Positions 1 through 9,061 of a DNA stretch of 64,000 bases are shown here, piece after piece (position 1 is the stretch's first letter; each line of letters opens with the position of its first letter). Where the stretch lies: the NCBI RefSeq assembly GCF_004403185.1, contig NZ_SOHJ01000004.1, positions 124,001 to 188,000 of the forward strand, written 5' to 3'. A program made the translations under genes and the position numbers. Under the pieces are notes generated by a model, which ran no database searches, was not told where the DNA came from, and worked only from the letters and a program-made list of their open reading frames with translations. The DNA comes from Cryobacterium suzukii. Lineage in GTDB: Bacteria > Actinomycetota > Actinomycetes > Actinomycetales > Microbacteriaceae.

Positions 1-8
1 GACCGTCA

Positions 9-935
9 TTACTCCACGCCGGAGTTGATCGGAGCGCCGGTGAGCGCCTGCTTCTCCAGTCCCCACTTAGCCAGGATCTGGTCGTACACGCCGGACTCAA
101 TCACGTTGAGCAAGGCGCCCTGCACGGCGTCACGCAGCTCGGGGTTGTCCTTGGGAACGACGATGCCAACGGGGAGCGTATTGAACGGGTCGCCAGCGAG
201 TTCGAAAGCGTCGTTTGAGGTCTGGACCGTGTAGGCGAGGGTCACGTCGAGCGCAACGGATGCGTCAGCCCGGCCGCTGGAAACAGCCTGCACGGCACTC
301 GCTTGGTCGGGAAAGGGAAGCTTTTCAATCGCGGCTTTGCCCGCGTCCGCGCAGGCGGCCTGTAACGAATCAATCGTCAGGTCGCCGGTCGCGCCCTTCT
401 CCACGGACGCGCTGTGGCCGCAGAGGTCTTCCGGACCGTTGATGTCGACGGCGTTGCCGCTCGCGACGAGAATCGACACTCCGGACTGCAGGTAGTCGAC
501 GAAGTCGACCTCTGCCTGACGCGAGGGCGTATCGAGGATTCCGGTGAGGGAAAGGTCGTAGCGACCGGCCGCGATGCCACCGACGATGCCGTCGAAGTTG
601 ACGTTTTCAAACTTGAAGTCCACATCGAGGACCTGTCCGAGGGCAGCGCCAAGGTCCGCGTCGAAACCGACCACCGTGGTGCCGTCAACATCGAAGAACT
701 CCATCGGCGGAAAGGAAACACCCGATGCGACGTGCACGACGCCAGCGTCCCGCAGATCGGCCGGCACAGCCGCGGCCAAGGTCGCATCCGCTTTCAGCGT
801 GTCGATGACGGATGCGGCATCTACGGCTACCGCGGAATCATCGCTCGGGGCTGCGCATCCGCTCAGCAGAAGGCCGGATGTGACTAGTCCGGCGAGCAAA
901 GCGATCATGCGCGTGGGGTGTGTCAGGGGCTGCAT
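9..935 (-). CDS. Extracellular solute-binding lipoprotein, family 3
   Basis: A substrate receptor of an ABC importer of the amino-acid (family 3, HisJ/FliY-like) type, expected to sit lipid-anchored on the outer face of the membrane. The start at 935 is chosen because GAAGGA lies just upstream and the following 27 residues form a signal peptide ending in the lipobox LLLSGC, with Cys27 the acylated residue; a longer reading is open but has no such signal. Residues about 60-300 look like a bilobed periplasmic-binding fold (MEFFDVDGTTVVGFDADLG is typical of the first lobe). No permease or ATPase gene lies beside it in the window; they may lie beyond position 1. The polar type of ligand is inferred only. 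Confidence 0.85.
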   Translation of the reverse strand: MQPLTHPTRMIALLAGLVTSGLLLSGCAAPSDDSAVAVDAASVIDTLKADATLAAAVPADLRDAGVVHVASGVSFPPMEFFDVDGTTVVGFDADLGAALGQVLDVDFKFENVNFDGIVGGIAAGRYDLSLTGILDTPSRQAEVDFVDYLQSGVSILVASGNAVDINGPEDLCGHSASVEKGATGDLTIDSLQAACADAGKAAIEKLPFPDQASAVQAVSSGRADASVALDVTLAYTVQTSNDAFELAGDPFNTLPVGIVVPKDNPELRDAVQGALLNVIESGVYDQILAKWGLEKQALTGAPINSGVE

Positions 936-963
936 TGAAAATCCTTCATCTCGACATTGAGTG

Positions 964-993
964 ACCAATAAGAAAGAAAACATGTCTATTGGT
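964..993. promoter_or_regulatory. Inverted repeat upstream of the solute-binding protein gene
   Basis: ACCAATA (964-970) and TATTGGT (987-993) are exact inverted 7-mers separated by 16 bases, 29 bp upstream of the start at 935. The AT-rich context contrasts with the surrounding DNA. It is a plausible operator for the XRE-cupin regulator encoded next door; this link is inferred from position only. Confidence 0.4.
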
Positions 994-1103
994 AATATTT
1001 CCTTGTGGCCATGGTGGGCGCTAGCACCGTGCAATGTCAAGTCCGGCACGACAACGCCACGTTTGCGTCTGTCGCGATTGCAGTGCGCCGGACAGCGTCG
1101 GTT

Positions 1104-1652
1104 CTATGGCGCGGGGGTCATCACCCAGAGCACCGCGCATTCCTCGGTGTTCGAGGTGTTCCGCCAGGTGTGCGGGTCGCGACCACGAAAGGTCATGGCG
1201 TCGCCGGGGTTGAGCAGAAAATTCTCCTCGCCAATCGTCAGCCTCAACGATCCACTCACCACGAAAACGAATTCGACGTCACAGTCCAGCACGTACAGGT
1301 CATTCCCGGCCGAACCGCCAGGCTCGATAACGGACTGAATGACCTGAAGCTGGCTTTGTGTGCCCGGGGTCACCAGGAATTCGGACGCCCCACGGCCACC
1401 GAAATTGATTGGTGACCCCTGGCCGGCACGAACGATCTGCGCCGGGGGAGATTCGAACAGCTCCCCCACTCGCAACCCGACGGCATCGCAAATCGCCACG
1501 AGCGTGGCGACGGATGGCGACACCTGGTCGCGCTCAAGCTTGCTCACGAATCCTTGGCTGATGCCGGCAATCATGGCCACGGCCTCCAAGGTCATGCCAT
1601 TGCGCAAACGGGCAGCGCGCAAGCGCAACCCGATCGGAACCTGTCGACCCAC
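1104..1652 (-). CDS. XRE-family regulator with C-terminal cupin domain
   Basis: A 182-residue DNA-binding regulator. Residues about 8-62 form an HTH_3 domain (LRAARLRNGMTLEAVAMIAG then ISQGFVSKLERDQVSPS), and residues about 105-180 form a small beta-barrel cupin (VFVVSGSLRLTIGEENFLL, then GDAMTFRGRDPHTWRN). This architecture is common in regulators of small-molecule catabolism or amine/nucleobase use, where the cupin senses a metabolite. It ends the leftward pair cyclase-regulator: only 8 bases separate its start from the stop of the cyclase gene, so the two are probably co-transcribed. The inducer is unknown. Confidence 0.88.
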   Translation of the reverse strand: MGRQVPIGLRLRAARLRNGMTLEAVAMIAGISQGFVSKLERDQVSPSVATLVAICDAVGLRVGELFESPPAQIVRAGQGSPINFGGRGASEFLVTPGTQSQLQVIQSVIEPGGSAGNDLYVLDCDVEFVFVVSGSLRLTIGEENFLLNPGDAMTFRGRDPHTWRNTSNTEECAVLWVMTPAP

Positions 1653-1660
1653 TTTTAGTC

Positions 1661-2329
1661 CTAGACCTCGAGCTGCAGCGCAACCGCACGAACCGGTGCC
1701 CCATCAGCTGCCTCAAAGGCTATCGGCAGAAGCGACACGAGAGCGTCATCGAAATCGATCGCGGCGAGGTTGGTGAGGTTTTCCGCAATCACACCGGCGA
1801 CATCGGCGATGAGGTGGTGCACCGGGAAACCCTCCCCCGCGTGATCTGAATCGGGCGTCTCGTCAATGTTGATTGCATCGATGCCGAAGGTGCGCACCCC
1901 GAGTGCGATCATGCGGCGGCAGGCATCCGCTTCGAGAAACGGGTTGTCAAAGTAGAGGTCCGTGCCGTAGTGCGCGCTCCAGCCGGTGTGCAACAGCACG
2001 ATGACACCCGGTTCGAGCTGGTCGGCCACCGGCGCAACATGCTCCCACGTGATCCGGCCGCGCGGTCCGAGGCCCTGCGCATTCACGATCGCCGCGCGAC
2101 CGACGAACCGATCGAGCGGCAGTTCGTCAATTTTCGGGGCGGACTCATCGAAGTGGTACGGGGCGTCGACGTGGGTGCCGGTCTGCGATCCCATGCTCAC
2201 ACTCAACAGGTTGAATCCGTCGCGTTCGATCGTGCTGTGCACCTCGAACCGCGGCTGGGGGTCTCCGGGGTACGTCTGGGTGGTGGAGTTCACGACAAGC
2301 GATAGATCAACAACCCTGTTTATCCTCAT
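1661..2329 (-). CDS. Cyclase-family hydrolase (kynurenine formamidase fold)
   Basis: A 222-residue member of the metal-dependent cyclase family (PF04199), which includes kynurenine formamidase and isatin hydrolase. The hallmark GTHVDAPYHF is near residue 52 and supplies metal ligands. Family members hydrolyse amide or cyclic amide bonds. The ATG at 2329 is chosen over an upstream TTG at 2335; neither has a clear Shine-Dalgarno sequence, so leaderless translation is possible. It lies divergent to the NCS1 permease gene, 101 bp apart, suggesting the permease imports the compound that this enzyme opens. The substrate cannot be told from sequence. Confidence 0.82.
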   Translation of the reverse strand: MRINRVVDLSLVVNSTTQTYPGDPQPRFEVHSTIERDGFNLLSVSMGSQTGTHVDAPYHFDESAPKIDELPLDRFVGRAAIVNAQGLGPRGRITWEHVAPVADQLEPGVIVLLHTGWSAHYGTDLYFDNPFLEADACRRMIALGVRTFGIDAINIDETPDSDHAGEGFPVHHLIADVAGVIAENLTNLAAIDFDDALVSLLPIAFEAADGAPVRAVALQLEV

Positions 2330-2342
2330 AGTCAAAAACTAT
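2328..2342. promoter_or_regulatory. Small inverted repeat between cyclase and permease genes
   Basis: ATAGT-CAAAA-ACTAT is a perfect 5-bp inverted repeat overlapping the cyclase start codon, and AGTCAA recurs at 2351-2356. It lies in the divergent promoter region and could be an operator of the XRE-cupin protein. Short and AT-rich, so chance is not excluded. Confidence 0.25.
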
Positions 2343-2430
2343 TGCACATTAGTCAAGTACGGCGCTAGTGTCGACTTCAGCTTGTTCTCGAGCCCACCCC
2401 AATACGCGCGTGAAACCGAAGGCAGTAACC

Positions 2431-3999
2431 ATGATCGACAACAACGACGTTGCCCCCGGCATCAAAGCGGTCACCCTGAACGCCCGACCCAAGGTCACCG
2501 AGGTCGAACAACACGGGATCGACACCATTCCCGACGCCGATCGCACCTCGACCTGGGTCGATCTGCTGCGCATCCAGTTTGGCGGGGCCAATACCTTCGC
2601 CACGGTTCTGCTGGGTACTTTTCCTATCGTTCTGGGTCTGTCATTCTGGCAAGGGGTGCTCGCTACCGTCGCGGGCGTGCTGGTCGGCTCTCTCTTCCTC
2701 ATGCCGATGGGACTGTTCGGGCCGAAAACCGGCACCAACAATGCCGTCTCGTCCGGAGCGTTCTTCGGCGTGCGCGGTCGCGTGGTCGGATCCTTTCTCT
2801 CGCTGCTGACCGCGATCGCGTTCTACTCGATCTCCGTCTGGATCAGCGGGGACGCCCTCGTCGGCGCGCTCACCCGGCTCGCCGGCGTCACCGACTCGAT
2901 CGGTCTGCGCACGATCGTGTACGGCGTGATCGGCATCATCGTGATCATCGTGGTCGTCTACGGGTTTCAGTTCATGCTCCTGGTCAACAAGACCGCCGTT
3001 ATCGCGAACACGGCGCTCATTCTGCTGGCCATCGTCGCCTTTTCGGGAACGTTCGACGCTGGGTACAACCCCGGCCCATCGGCTTTTGCGCTCGGCGGAT
3101 TCTGGCCGACATTCGTCGCCTCCGCGCTCATTGTTATGGCCAACCCCATTTCGTTCGGAGCATTCCTCGGGGACTGGTCGCGGTATATTCCCAGAAGCAC
3201 ACCGCCGCGCAAGCTGTTCCTCGCCACCTTCCTCGGGCAACTGTTGACCCTGATTCCGTTCCTGTTCGGAGTCGCAACGGCCACGATCGTCGCCGGTCAG
3301 GGCGACTACGTGTTTGCCTTGATTCAGGCCAGCCCGATCTGGTACGCGGTGCTGCTCATGCTTGTCGCTTTCATCGGGGGCCTGTCGACCGGCAGCACCT
3401 CGCTGTACGGTACCGGCCTGGACTTCTCGTCAGTGTTTCCACGATTCAGTCGGGTGCAGGCGACGATCGCCATCGGCGTTGTCGCGTTCATCTTTATTCT
3501 CACCGGGCGACTCTTCTTCGACCTGTTGGAAGCCGTCAACGCTTTCGTCGGTGCCATCATCGTGACGACGACGCCGTGGATCGTCATCATGACGATCGGC
3601 TATTTCGTGCGGCGCGGTCACTTCGATGCCCGAAACCTGCAGGTTTTCAATAGGGGCGAGGTTGGCGGCGTGTACTGGTTTCACGCCGGAGTCAACTGGC
3701 GCGGAATGGTCGCCTGGATCGGCGCTGCCACGATCGGTCTGCTCTTTGCCAACTATCCGCCGGTGATTGTCGGCCCCTTCATCACGGCTGGTGGCGGCAT
3801 CGACCTCAGCCTGCTCATCGCGGTAGTGGCGGCAGCGGTGCTCTATCTCGGAGCGTTGTGGCTCTTTCCTGAACCCCGCTTCGTGTTCGGTGCCAACGGC
3901 GCGCGCATCGCGCCCAGCCGGCCCGGCGATCCCGAGCCCATCGTGACCGACCACGCATCAACCGCCGCCAAGGTCGCGGTCTCTCGGGCACGCAGATGA
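2431..3999 (+). CDS. NCS1-family purine/cytosine-type permease
   Basis: A 522-residue membrane carrier of the nucleobase:cation symporter-1 family. About twelve hydrophobic segments can be picked out, and the N-terminal TWVDLLRIQFGGANTFATVL segment leads into the first membrane helix as in cytosine permeases. The ATG at 2431 is used because GAAGG precedes it by a good distance; a GTG at 2368 gives a longer N-terminus without such a signal. Its stop codon overlaps the next gene's start (ATGA), so the two are translationally coupled. With the divergent cyclase gene and XRE-cupin regulator it looks like an uptake step for a nucleobase- or hydantoin-like compound; the exact substrate is inferred, not shown. 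Confidence 0.87.
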   Translation: MIDNNDVAPGIKAVTLNARPKVTEVEQHGIDTIPDADRTSTWVDLLRIQFGGANTFATVLLGTFPIVLGLSFWQGVLATVAGVLVGSLFLMPMGLFGPKTGTNNAVSSGAFFGVRGRVVGSFLSLLTAIAFYSISVWISGDALVGALTRLAGVTDSIGLRTIVYGVIGIIVIIVVVYGFQFMLLVNKTAVIANTALILLAIVAFSGTFDAGYNPGPSAFALGGFWPTFVASALIVMANPISFGAFLGDWSRYIPRSTPPRKLFLATFLGQLLTLIPFLFGVATATIVAGQGDYVFALIQASPIWYAVLLMLVAFIGGLSTGSTSLYGTGLDFSSVFPRFSRVQATIAIGVVAFIFILTGRLFFDLLEAVNAFVGAIIVTTTPWIVIMTIGYFVRRGHFDARNLQVFNRGEVGGVYWFHAGVNWRGMVAWIGAATIGLLFANYPPVIVGPFITAGGGIDLSLLIAVVAAAVLYLGALWLFPEPRFVFGANGARIAPSRPGDPEPIVTDHASTAAKVAVSRARR

Positions 4000-4400
4000 A
4001 CGAGGCTGAGATCGACGCACTGATCGCCATTGACGCCATCATCGATAATTTCTCTCAGCACCAGCGTGAGGCGTATTTTTCCGGCTTTGCAGCGGATGCA
4101 ACGTTCCTCTTCTATACGGCGCCGCACCGCCTCGACAGCCGGGACGCTTACCAATCGCTGTGGGCTGATTGGGAACGGGACTTCGGCTTTCGGGTGGTGA
4201 GTTGCTCGTCCAGCAATCGACGGATCCAGATCTTCGGCAATACCGCGGTCTTCAGCCATGATGTCGACACGAAGATCCGTGAGAACGACACCGAGCGCAC
4301 GGTGTTCGAACGTGAATCGATCATTATGGAACGCCGGGAGGGTGCCTGGTTGTGTGTTCACGAACATTTGTCAGCGCGGCCCCTCGAAGGCGAGGCCTAG
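3996..4400 (+). CDS. SnoaL/NTF2-like protein
   Basis: A 134-residue protein with the length and pattern of the nuclear-transport-factor-2-like (SnoaL, DUF4440) fold: an N-terminal helical part (ALIAIDAIIDNFSQHQREAY), then strands ending with IIMERREGAWLCVHEHLSAR. Such proteins act as small isomerases, hydrolases or ligand carriers; the sequence does not say which. Its ATG overlaps the permease stop by 4 bases, so it belongs to the permease operon and probably acts on the imported compound. No signal peptide is visible. Confidence 0.75.
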   Translation: MNEAEIDALIAIDAIIDNFSQHQREAYFSGFAADATFLFYTAPHRLDSRDAYQSLWADWERDFGFRVVSCSSSNRRIQIFGNTAVFSHDVDTKIRENDTERTVFERESIIMERREGAWLCVHEHLSARPLEGEA

Positions 4401-4503
4401 GTGGGCGGGGTAGCCATCGTGACGGGCGCGGCCAGTGGACTGGAAGCATCCGTTTGTCAGGGCAGATTACAGGATCGGACAATTCGTGCAGAAGAGTTGC
4501 GCG

Positions 4504-4518
4504 GATTGTTGAACAATC
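4504..4518. promoter_or_regulatory. Palindromic operator upstream of NRAMP-DUF1445 operon
   Basis: GATTGTT-G-AACAATC is a perfect 7-bp palindrome, 65 bp before the NRAMP-type gene. Its 13-base core ATTGTTGAACAAT recurs exactly (as the complement) at 11433-11445 upstream of pxpA. The shape TTGTxxxACAA fits the half-sites of FadR-type GntR regulators, and such a regulator is encoded at 6617-7303. The rest of 4401-4583 shows no gene. Confidence 0.65.
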
Positions 4519-4583
4519 ATAGGCTTTCTCACAATCAGTGACCGCCGGTGCTGACTCGTATTCCAAAGAAGTGAGCAGCGCCA

Positions 4584-5804
4584 ATGGCCACGACCGTCAC
4601 ACGCAAACCAAAGAAGCTCAAGAACAAGCATCGGGGCGCACTGCTCGGTGCCATGTTCCTCATGGCCACCAGCGCGGTCGGCCCCGGCTTCATCGTGCAG
4701 ACCACCACCTTCACGGTGCAGCTCGGCGCCGCCTTCGCCTTCGCCATCCTGGTCTCGATCCTGGTGGACATCGCCGTGCAGCTGAACGTCTGGCGGGTGA
4801 TTGGGGTCAGCGGCAAGCGCGCCCAGGAACTCGCCAACACCGTGCTGCCCGGCGCCGGCTGGTTTCTCGCCGCGCTGATCTTCATTGGCGGGCTCGTCTT
4901 CAACGTGGGAAACATCGCCGGAACCGGCCTCGGCACGAACGTTCTGTTCGGCGTCGACCCGAAGATCGGCGGCCTCGTATCGGCCGCCATCGCCATTGCC
5001 ATCTTCCTGAGCAAGCGCGCCGGCGTGGCGCTCGACAAGATCGTGGTTGTGCTCGGCGCCGTCATGATTCTGCTGATCGGCTACGTGGCGATCGTGTCGC
5101 AACCGCCGCTCGGCGAGGCGCTCAAGAACGCCGTGATTCCCGACAATGTGGACTTTCTCATCATCACGACCCTCATCGGCGGCACCATCGGCGGGTACAT
5201 CACCTATGCCGGCGCGCACCGCATGATCGATGCCGGCGTTTCGGGCCGCGAGAACGTGGGCGAGATCACCAAGAGCTCCATCCTCGGCATCATTATCACC
5301 GGCGTCATCCGCGTGCTGTTGTTCCTCGCGATTCTCGGCGTTGTCGCCGGCGGCGTTGCCCTCACCAGTGACAACCTCGCGGCCGAAGCGTTCCAGTCCG
5401 CGGCGGGCGACATCGGCCTCAAGCTGTTCGGCGTCATCCTCTGGGCCGCATCGATCACCTCGGTGATCGGAGCCGCGTACACGTCGATCTCGTTCGTCAC
5501 CACCGCCAAGACCTCGCCGCGGGTGCGCAGCATCGCCACCTGCGTGTTCATCGCGGTGTCGGCAACGGTCTTCACTCTGCTCGGCCAGGCTCCGGCCACC
5601 CTGCTCATCATGGCCGGCGCCGTGAACGGGCTGATCCTGCCGGTCGGCTTTGCGGTCATACTCTGGGTGGCGTGGCGCCGCCGCGACCTGCTCGGCGGCT
5701 ACGTGTACCCGAAGTGGCTGCTCGTCATCGGTGTCGCCGCCTGGCTACTCACCCTCTATCTCGGCTACCGCTCGCTCGGCGGCCTCGTGCAGCTGTGGGC
5801 CTGA
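4584..5804 (+). CDS. NRAMP-family carrier linked to 5-oxoproline genes
   Basis: A 406-residue membrane protein of the NRAMP superfamily with about eleven hydrophobic segments. The first segment carries [20 protein letters not shown], which replaces the DPGN-type metal motif of true Mn/Fe NRAMP carriers, so this belongs to the divergent YcsG-like branch. In Bacillus subtilis ycsG sits with ycsF and kipIA (pxpABC) and ycsI, the same set as here. A role in import of 5-oxoproline or a related acid is therefore likelier than metal transport, but this rests on context. Its stop overlaps the start of the DUF1445 gene, and a palindromic operator lies upstream. Confidence 0.85.
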   Translation: MATTVTRKPKKLKNKHRGALLGAMFLMATSAVGPGFIVQTTTFTVQLGAAFAFAILVSILVDIAVQLNVWRVIGVSGKRAQELANTVLPGAGWFLAALIFIGGLVFNVGNIAGTGLGTNVLFGVDPKIGGLVSAAIAIAIFLSKRAGVALDKIVVVLGAVMILLIGYVAIVSQPPLGEALKNAVIPDNVDFLIITTLIGGTIGGYITYAGAHRMIDAGVSGRENVGEITKSSILGIIITGVIRVLLFLAILGVVAGGVALTSDNLAAEAFQSAAGDIGLKLFGVILWAASITSVIGAAYTSISFVTTAKTSPRVRSIATCVFIAVSATVFTLLGQAPATLLIMAGAVNGLILPVGFAVILWVAWRRRDLLGGYVYPKWLLVIGVAAWLLTLYLGYRSLGGLVQLWA

Positions 5805-6592
5805 GCGCCATCGACCGGACCAATCTTGCGCCGGCCCAGGCCCGCGCACTCTTTCGCGACGGCCTCGCCACGCCGACCGCGGGCTGGTCGAGCGGTTTCA
5901 CCCAGGCGAACCTCATCATCGTGCCAAAGGAGCAGGCCTTCGACGTTCTGCTGTTCGCCAACCGCAATCCCAAGCCGTGCCCGATCCTCGGCGTGCTCGA
6001 GGCCGGGCAGACCACCGGCCCGCTGCTGGTCGGCGGCGACATTCGCACCGACGTCGGCCGCTACACGGTCTATGAGAACGGGGTGCTCGTCGATGAGCCC
6101 ACCGATCTCTCTGCCTGGTGGCGCGACGACCTGGTGACCTTCATCGTCGGCTGCAGCTTCACCTTTGAGGCGGCTCTGCAGGGCGCGGGCATTCCGATCG
6201 CCCACATCGAGCAGGGCCGGAACGTACCGATGTACCGCACCAACCGACGCTGTGCATCCGCTGGCAGCATGGCTGGGCCCCTTGTCGTGTCGATGCGCCC
6301 GATCGCCGCTGACCGGGTAGCGGATGCCGCGCGCATCACCGCGCGTTACCCCGCCGTCCACGGCGCCCCCGTACACATCGGGGATCCGAGCGATCTGGGA
6401 ATCCGTGACCTCGCCAAGCCTGATTTCGGAGACCCGGTGACGGTGGCCGACGGCTTCGTTCCCGTGTTCTGGGCCTGCGGAGTCACACCGCAGGCGGCCG
6501 TGATGGAGTCGCGCCCGCCGCTGGCGATCGGCCACGCCCCCGGCCACATGCTCATCACGGACGCCCGCGACTCCGACTATCTGGTGCCGTAG
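5795..6592 (+). CDS. DUF1445 (YcsI-like) protein, putative hydro-lyase/cyclase
   Basis: A 265-residue protein of the DUF1445 family (PF07286, YcsI), a domain also linked to D-glutamate cyclase, which forms 5-oxo-D-proline. Recognisable blocks are [18 protein letters not shown] near the N-terminus, [13 protein letters not shown] in the middle and [14 protein letters not shown] near the C-terminus. The GTG at 5795 is the best start: it overlaps the end of the NRAMP gene and fits the usual family N-terminus; longer readings run inside that gene. It converges on the pxp operon with 24 bp between stop codons. Enzymatic activity is inferred from family and context. Confidence 0.83.
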   Translation: MGLSAIDRTNLAPAQARALFRDGLATPTAGWSSGFTQANLIIVPKEQAFDVLLFANRNPKPCPILGVLEAGQTTGPLLVGGDIRTDVGRYTVYENGVLVDEPTDLSAWWRDDLVTFIVGCSFTFEAALQGAGIPIAHIEQGRNVPMYRTNRRCASAGSMAGPLVVSMRPIAADRVADAARITARYPAVHGAPVHIGDPSDLGIRDLAKPDFGDPVTVADGFVPVFWACGVTPQAAVMESRPPLAIGHAPGHMLITDARDSDYLVP

Positions 6593-6616
6593 CTCGCCTC
6601 AACGCGGGTCGCCCCT

Positions 6617-7303
6617 TCATGCGCGGGCGTGCGCCTCGAGCAGCTGCTGTTCGGCGCGGCGCAGGTAGTCCACCATGAGCACGGCCGCCGTCGCGCGTTC
6701 CCCCGCCTCGAACTTCGCGAGAATGACGGCGTTGTCGTCGATGTAGGGCGCGTGAAACAGCGGATCGGCCACCATCGAGTGGAACACCAGCCGCATCTCG
6801 GCGAGCACCTGCGTCATCTGCGCGTTGAGGCGGTCACTTCGAGTCAGTGCGACGACGCCCGCATGAAAGTCCTGGTTGGCGCTCGCCATGCCCGGCACCG
6901 AACCGTCACTTCGAGCGGCCCGGGCGTGCGCGATCGCGGCGTGGAGGGCATCCGTTGGCGACGTGGTCGACCAGGTGAGCGCTGCCGGTTCCAGAAAGCG
7001 TCGCACCCGGTAAATCTCACGGATATCGTCGGCGGTCGGCCGGGCCACGAAGACACCACGATTGGGGATGCGGGTGACGACGTGCTCGCCGGCGAGGGTG
7101 GCGAACGCCTCGCGCAGTGTGTTGCGGGAAACGCCGAGCACCTCGCAGAGCGGCTCCTCCGACAGTTTCGCGCCCGGCGCGAGCTGACCGCCCGAGATGC
7201 GCTCGCGCAGCATCGACGCCGCCCACAAGCCGGTTTCGGCGTGGCGCACGTCGACGCTCTGGCGACGCAGGTCGGGCAGGATCTCGTCGAGGGTCATAGG
7301 CAC
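6617..7303 (-). CDS. GntR/FadR-type transcriptional regulator
   Basis: A 228-residue regulator with an N-terminal winged helix (residues about 25-90: GAKLSEEPLCEVLGVSRNTLREAFATLAGE is split across the helix-turn-helix) and a C-terminal all-helical FCD ligand-binding domain (about 95-220). It is the last gene of the pxpA / pxpBC / biotin carboxylase operon, 24 bp behind its neighbour. Two exact copies of a FadR-like palindrome lie upstream of this operon and of the NRAMP-DUF1445 operon, so it most likely controls both and its own expression in response to 5-oxoproline or a related acid. Confidence 0.9.
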   Translation of the reverse strand: MPMTLDEILPDLRRQSVDVRHAETGLWAASMLRERISGGQLAPGAKLSEEPLCEVLGVSRNTLREAFATLAGEHVVTRIPNRGVFVARPTADDIREIYRVRRFLEPAALTWSTTSPTDALHAAIAHARAARSDGSVPGMASANQDFHAGVVALTRSDRLNAQMTQVLAEMRLVFHSMVADPLFHAPYIDDNAVILAKFEAGERATAAVLMVDYLRRAEQQLLEAHARA

Positions 7304-7327
7304 AGCGTATCCATTGTCCGGTTCCGG

Positions 7328-9058
7328 TCAGACCTCGATCTCAGCGATGACGGCGTGCACGGTCACGGCGTCGCCGGCCGCCACGAGGAGTCCGACGAGC
7401 GTTCCCGAGCGGTGCGCGGCGACCGTGGATTCCATCTTCATGGCCTCGAGCACGAGCAGCGCCTCGCCCTCGGTCACCGTGGCGCCGGGCTCGACCAGCC
7501 ATTTCACGACGGTGCCGCTCATGGTGGAGCGCAGTTCTGCCGGGTCGGGTTCCGGGATCGATGGCGCCACGGCGGCAGCGCCGCCCCGCGCGAGCCCGCC
7601 GAACAGGTTCTCTGGCAGGCCCAGCGCCATCCGTCGCCCGTCGAGTTCGATCGTGATGGTGCGGCGGATCACGGGCGGGGCGGCCGGAGCGAGCGAGGGG
7701 TCGTGGGCGAGCTGCGCGGCGAACTCGGTTTCAATCCAGCTCGTGTACACGCCGAGCCGGTCGGTCCCGGCGAATACGGGCAGGTCGACGACCGCCCGGT
7801 GGAACGACAGCACGGTCGGCAGGCCCTCGATCTCGAACTCGGCGAGCGCCCGGCGGGCACGTCGCAGGGCCTGCGGCCGGTCAGCGCCGGTGACGATGAG
7901 TTTGGCGAGCAGCGAATCGAATTGCGGGGCGACGGCATCACCAGAACGGATTCCAGCATCCACCCGGATTCCCGGCCCGGTCGGCACGGTGAACGTCGTC
8001 ACGGTGCCGGGTGACGGTAGAAATCCGCGGCCAGGGTCTTCGGCATTGATGCGGAACTCAAACGAGTGGCCGCGAGGCACTGGGTCCTCCGACACCGGCA
8101 GCCCTTCTCCGGCGGCGATGGCGAACTGGGCGAGGACGAGGTCGATGCCTGACGTCTCCTCGGTGATCGGATGCTCCACCTGCAGCCGCGTGTTGACCTC
8201 AAGAAAGGAGACGCTGCCGTCGTCGGCGAGCAGGTATTCCACGGTGCCGGCACCGACATAGCCGGCCTCGCGGCAGATAGCTTTCGCCGAGGTGTAGATG
8301 AGATCGCGCTGGTCTGCGGTAAGAAAAGGGGCTGGCGCCTCTTCGACCAGTTTCTGGTTGCGGCGTTGCAGCGAGCAGTCGCGGGTACCGACGACGATCA
8401 CGTTGCCCGTCCCGTCGGCCAGAATCTGGGCTTCGACGTGCCGCGGTTTGTGCAGAAAGCGCTCCACGTAGCATTCACCGCGGCCGAAGGCGGCCACGCT
8501 CTCACGCACCGCCGAGTCGAACGATTCCTCGATGGCGTCGAGTTCCCAGACCACCTTCATGCCGCGGCCGCCTCCGCCGAAGGCCGCTTTGATGGCGACC
8601 GGCAGGCCGTGTTCCTCGGCGAAGGCGCGCACCTCGGCGGCGGTGTCGACGGTGCCGTTCGAACCGGCCACGAGTGGAGCCCCAACGCGCACGGCGATCT
8701 CGCGCGCCGAAACCTTATTGCCGAGCACCCGGATGCTTTCCGGGCTCGGGCCGATCCAGGTCAGGCCGGCGTCCTGCACGGCCTGGGCGAAGTCGGCGTT
8801 CTCGGAGAGAAAGCCGTATCCGGGGTGCACCGCATCGGCGCCGGCCCGGCGAGCGATGGCGAGCAGTTTCGGCACGTTGAGGTAGGTGTCGGCCGGGCTG
8901 TTGCCGCCCAAGGCATAGGCCTCGGTGGCCAGGCCAACGTGCAGCGCGTCGGCATCGACGTCGGCGTAGACGGCCACGGAGTCAAGCCCGGCGTCCGAGC
9001 AGCCACGAATGATGCGCACGGCGATTTCGCCGCGGTTGGCGATGAGTACTTTCTGCAC
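7328..9058 (-). CDS. Biotin carboxylase with C-terminal biotinyl domain
   Basis: A 576-residue acyl-CoA-carboxylase alpha-type subunit. Residues 1-110 form the biotin-carboxylase N-domain ([18 protein letters not shown]), about 115-320 the ATP-grasp with the glycine-rich loop FGGGGRGMK, about 335-445 the C-domain, and the last 75 residues a biotinyl domain with LEAMKMES, biotinylated on about Lys541. There is no carboxyltransferase domain or gene beside it. It sits between pxpBC (3 bp gap) and gntR in one operon, and such stand-alone carboxylases often accompany pxp/urea-amidolyase-like genes. It may carboxylate or activate 5-oxoproline-derived substrates; this is inference. Confidence 0.9.
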   Translation of the reverse strand: MQKVLIANRGEIAVRIIRGCSDAGLDSVAVYADVDADALHVGLATEAYALGGNSPADTYLNVPKLLAIARRAGADAVHPGYGFLSENADFAQAVQDAGLTWIGPSPESIRVLGNKVSAREIAVRVGAPLVAGSNGTVDTAAEVRAFAEEHGLPVAIKAAFGGGGRGMKVVWELDAIEESFDSAVRESVAAFGRGECYVERFLHKPRHVEAQILADGTGNVIVVGTRDCSLQRRNQKLVEEAPAPFLTADQRDLIYTSAKAICREAGYVGAGTVEYLLADDGSVSFLEVNTRLQVEHPITEETSGIDLVLAQFAIAAGEGLPVSEDPVPRGHSFEFRINAEDPGRGFLPSPGTVTTFTVPTGPGIRVDAGIRSGDAVAPQFDSLLAKLIVTGADRPQALRRARRALAEFEIEGLPTVLSFHRAVVDLPVFAGTDRLGVYTSWIETEFAAQLAHDPSLAPAAPPVIRRTITIELDGRRMALGLPENLFGGLARGGAAAVAPSIPEPDPAELRSTMSGTVVKWLVEPGATVTEGEALLVLEAMKMESTVAAHRSGTLVGLLVAAGDAVTVHAVIAEIEV

Positions 9059-9061
9059 GGT

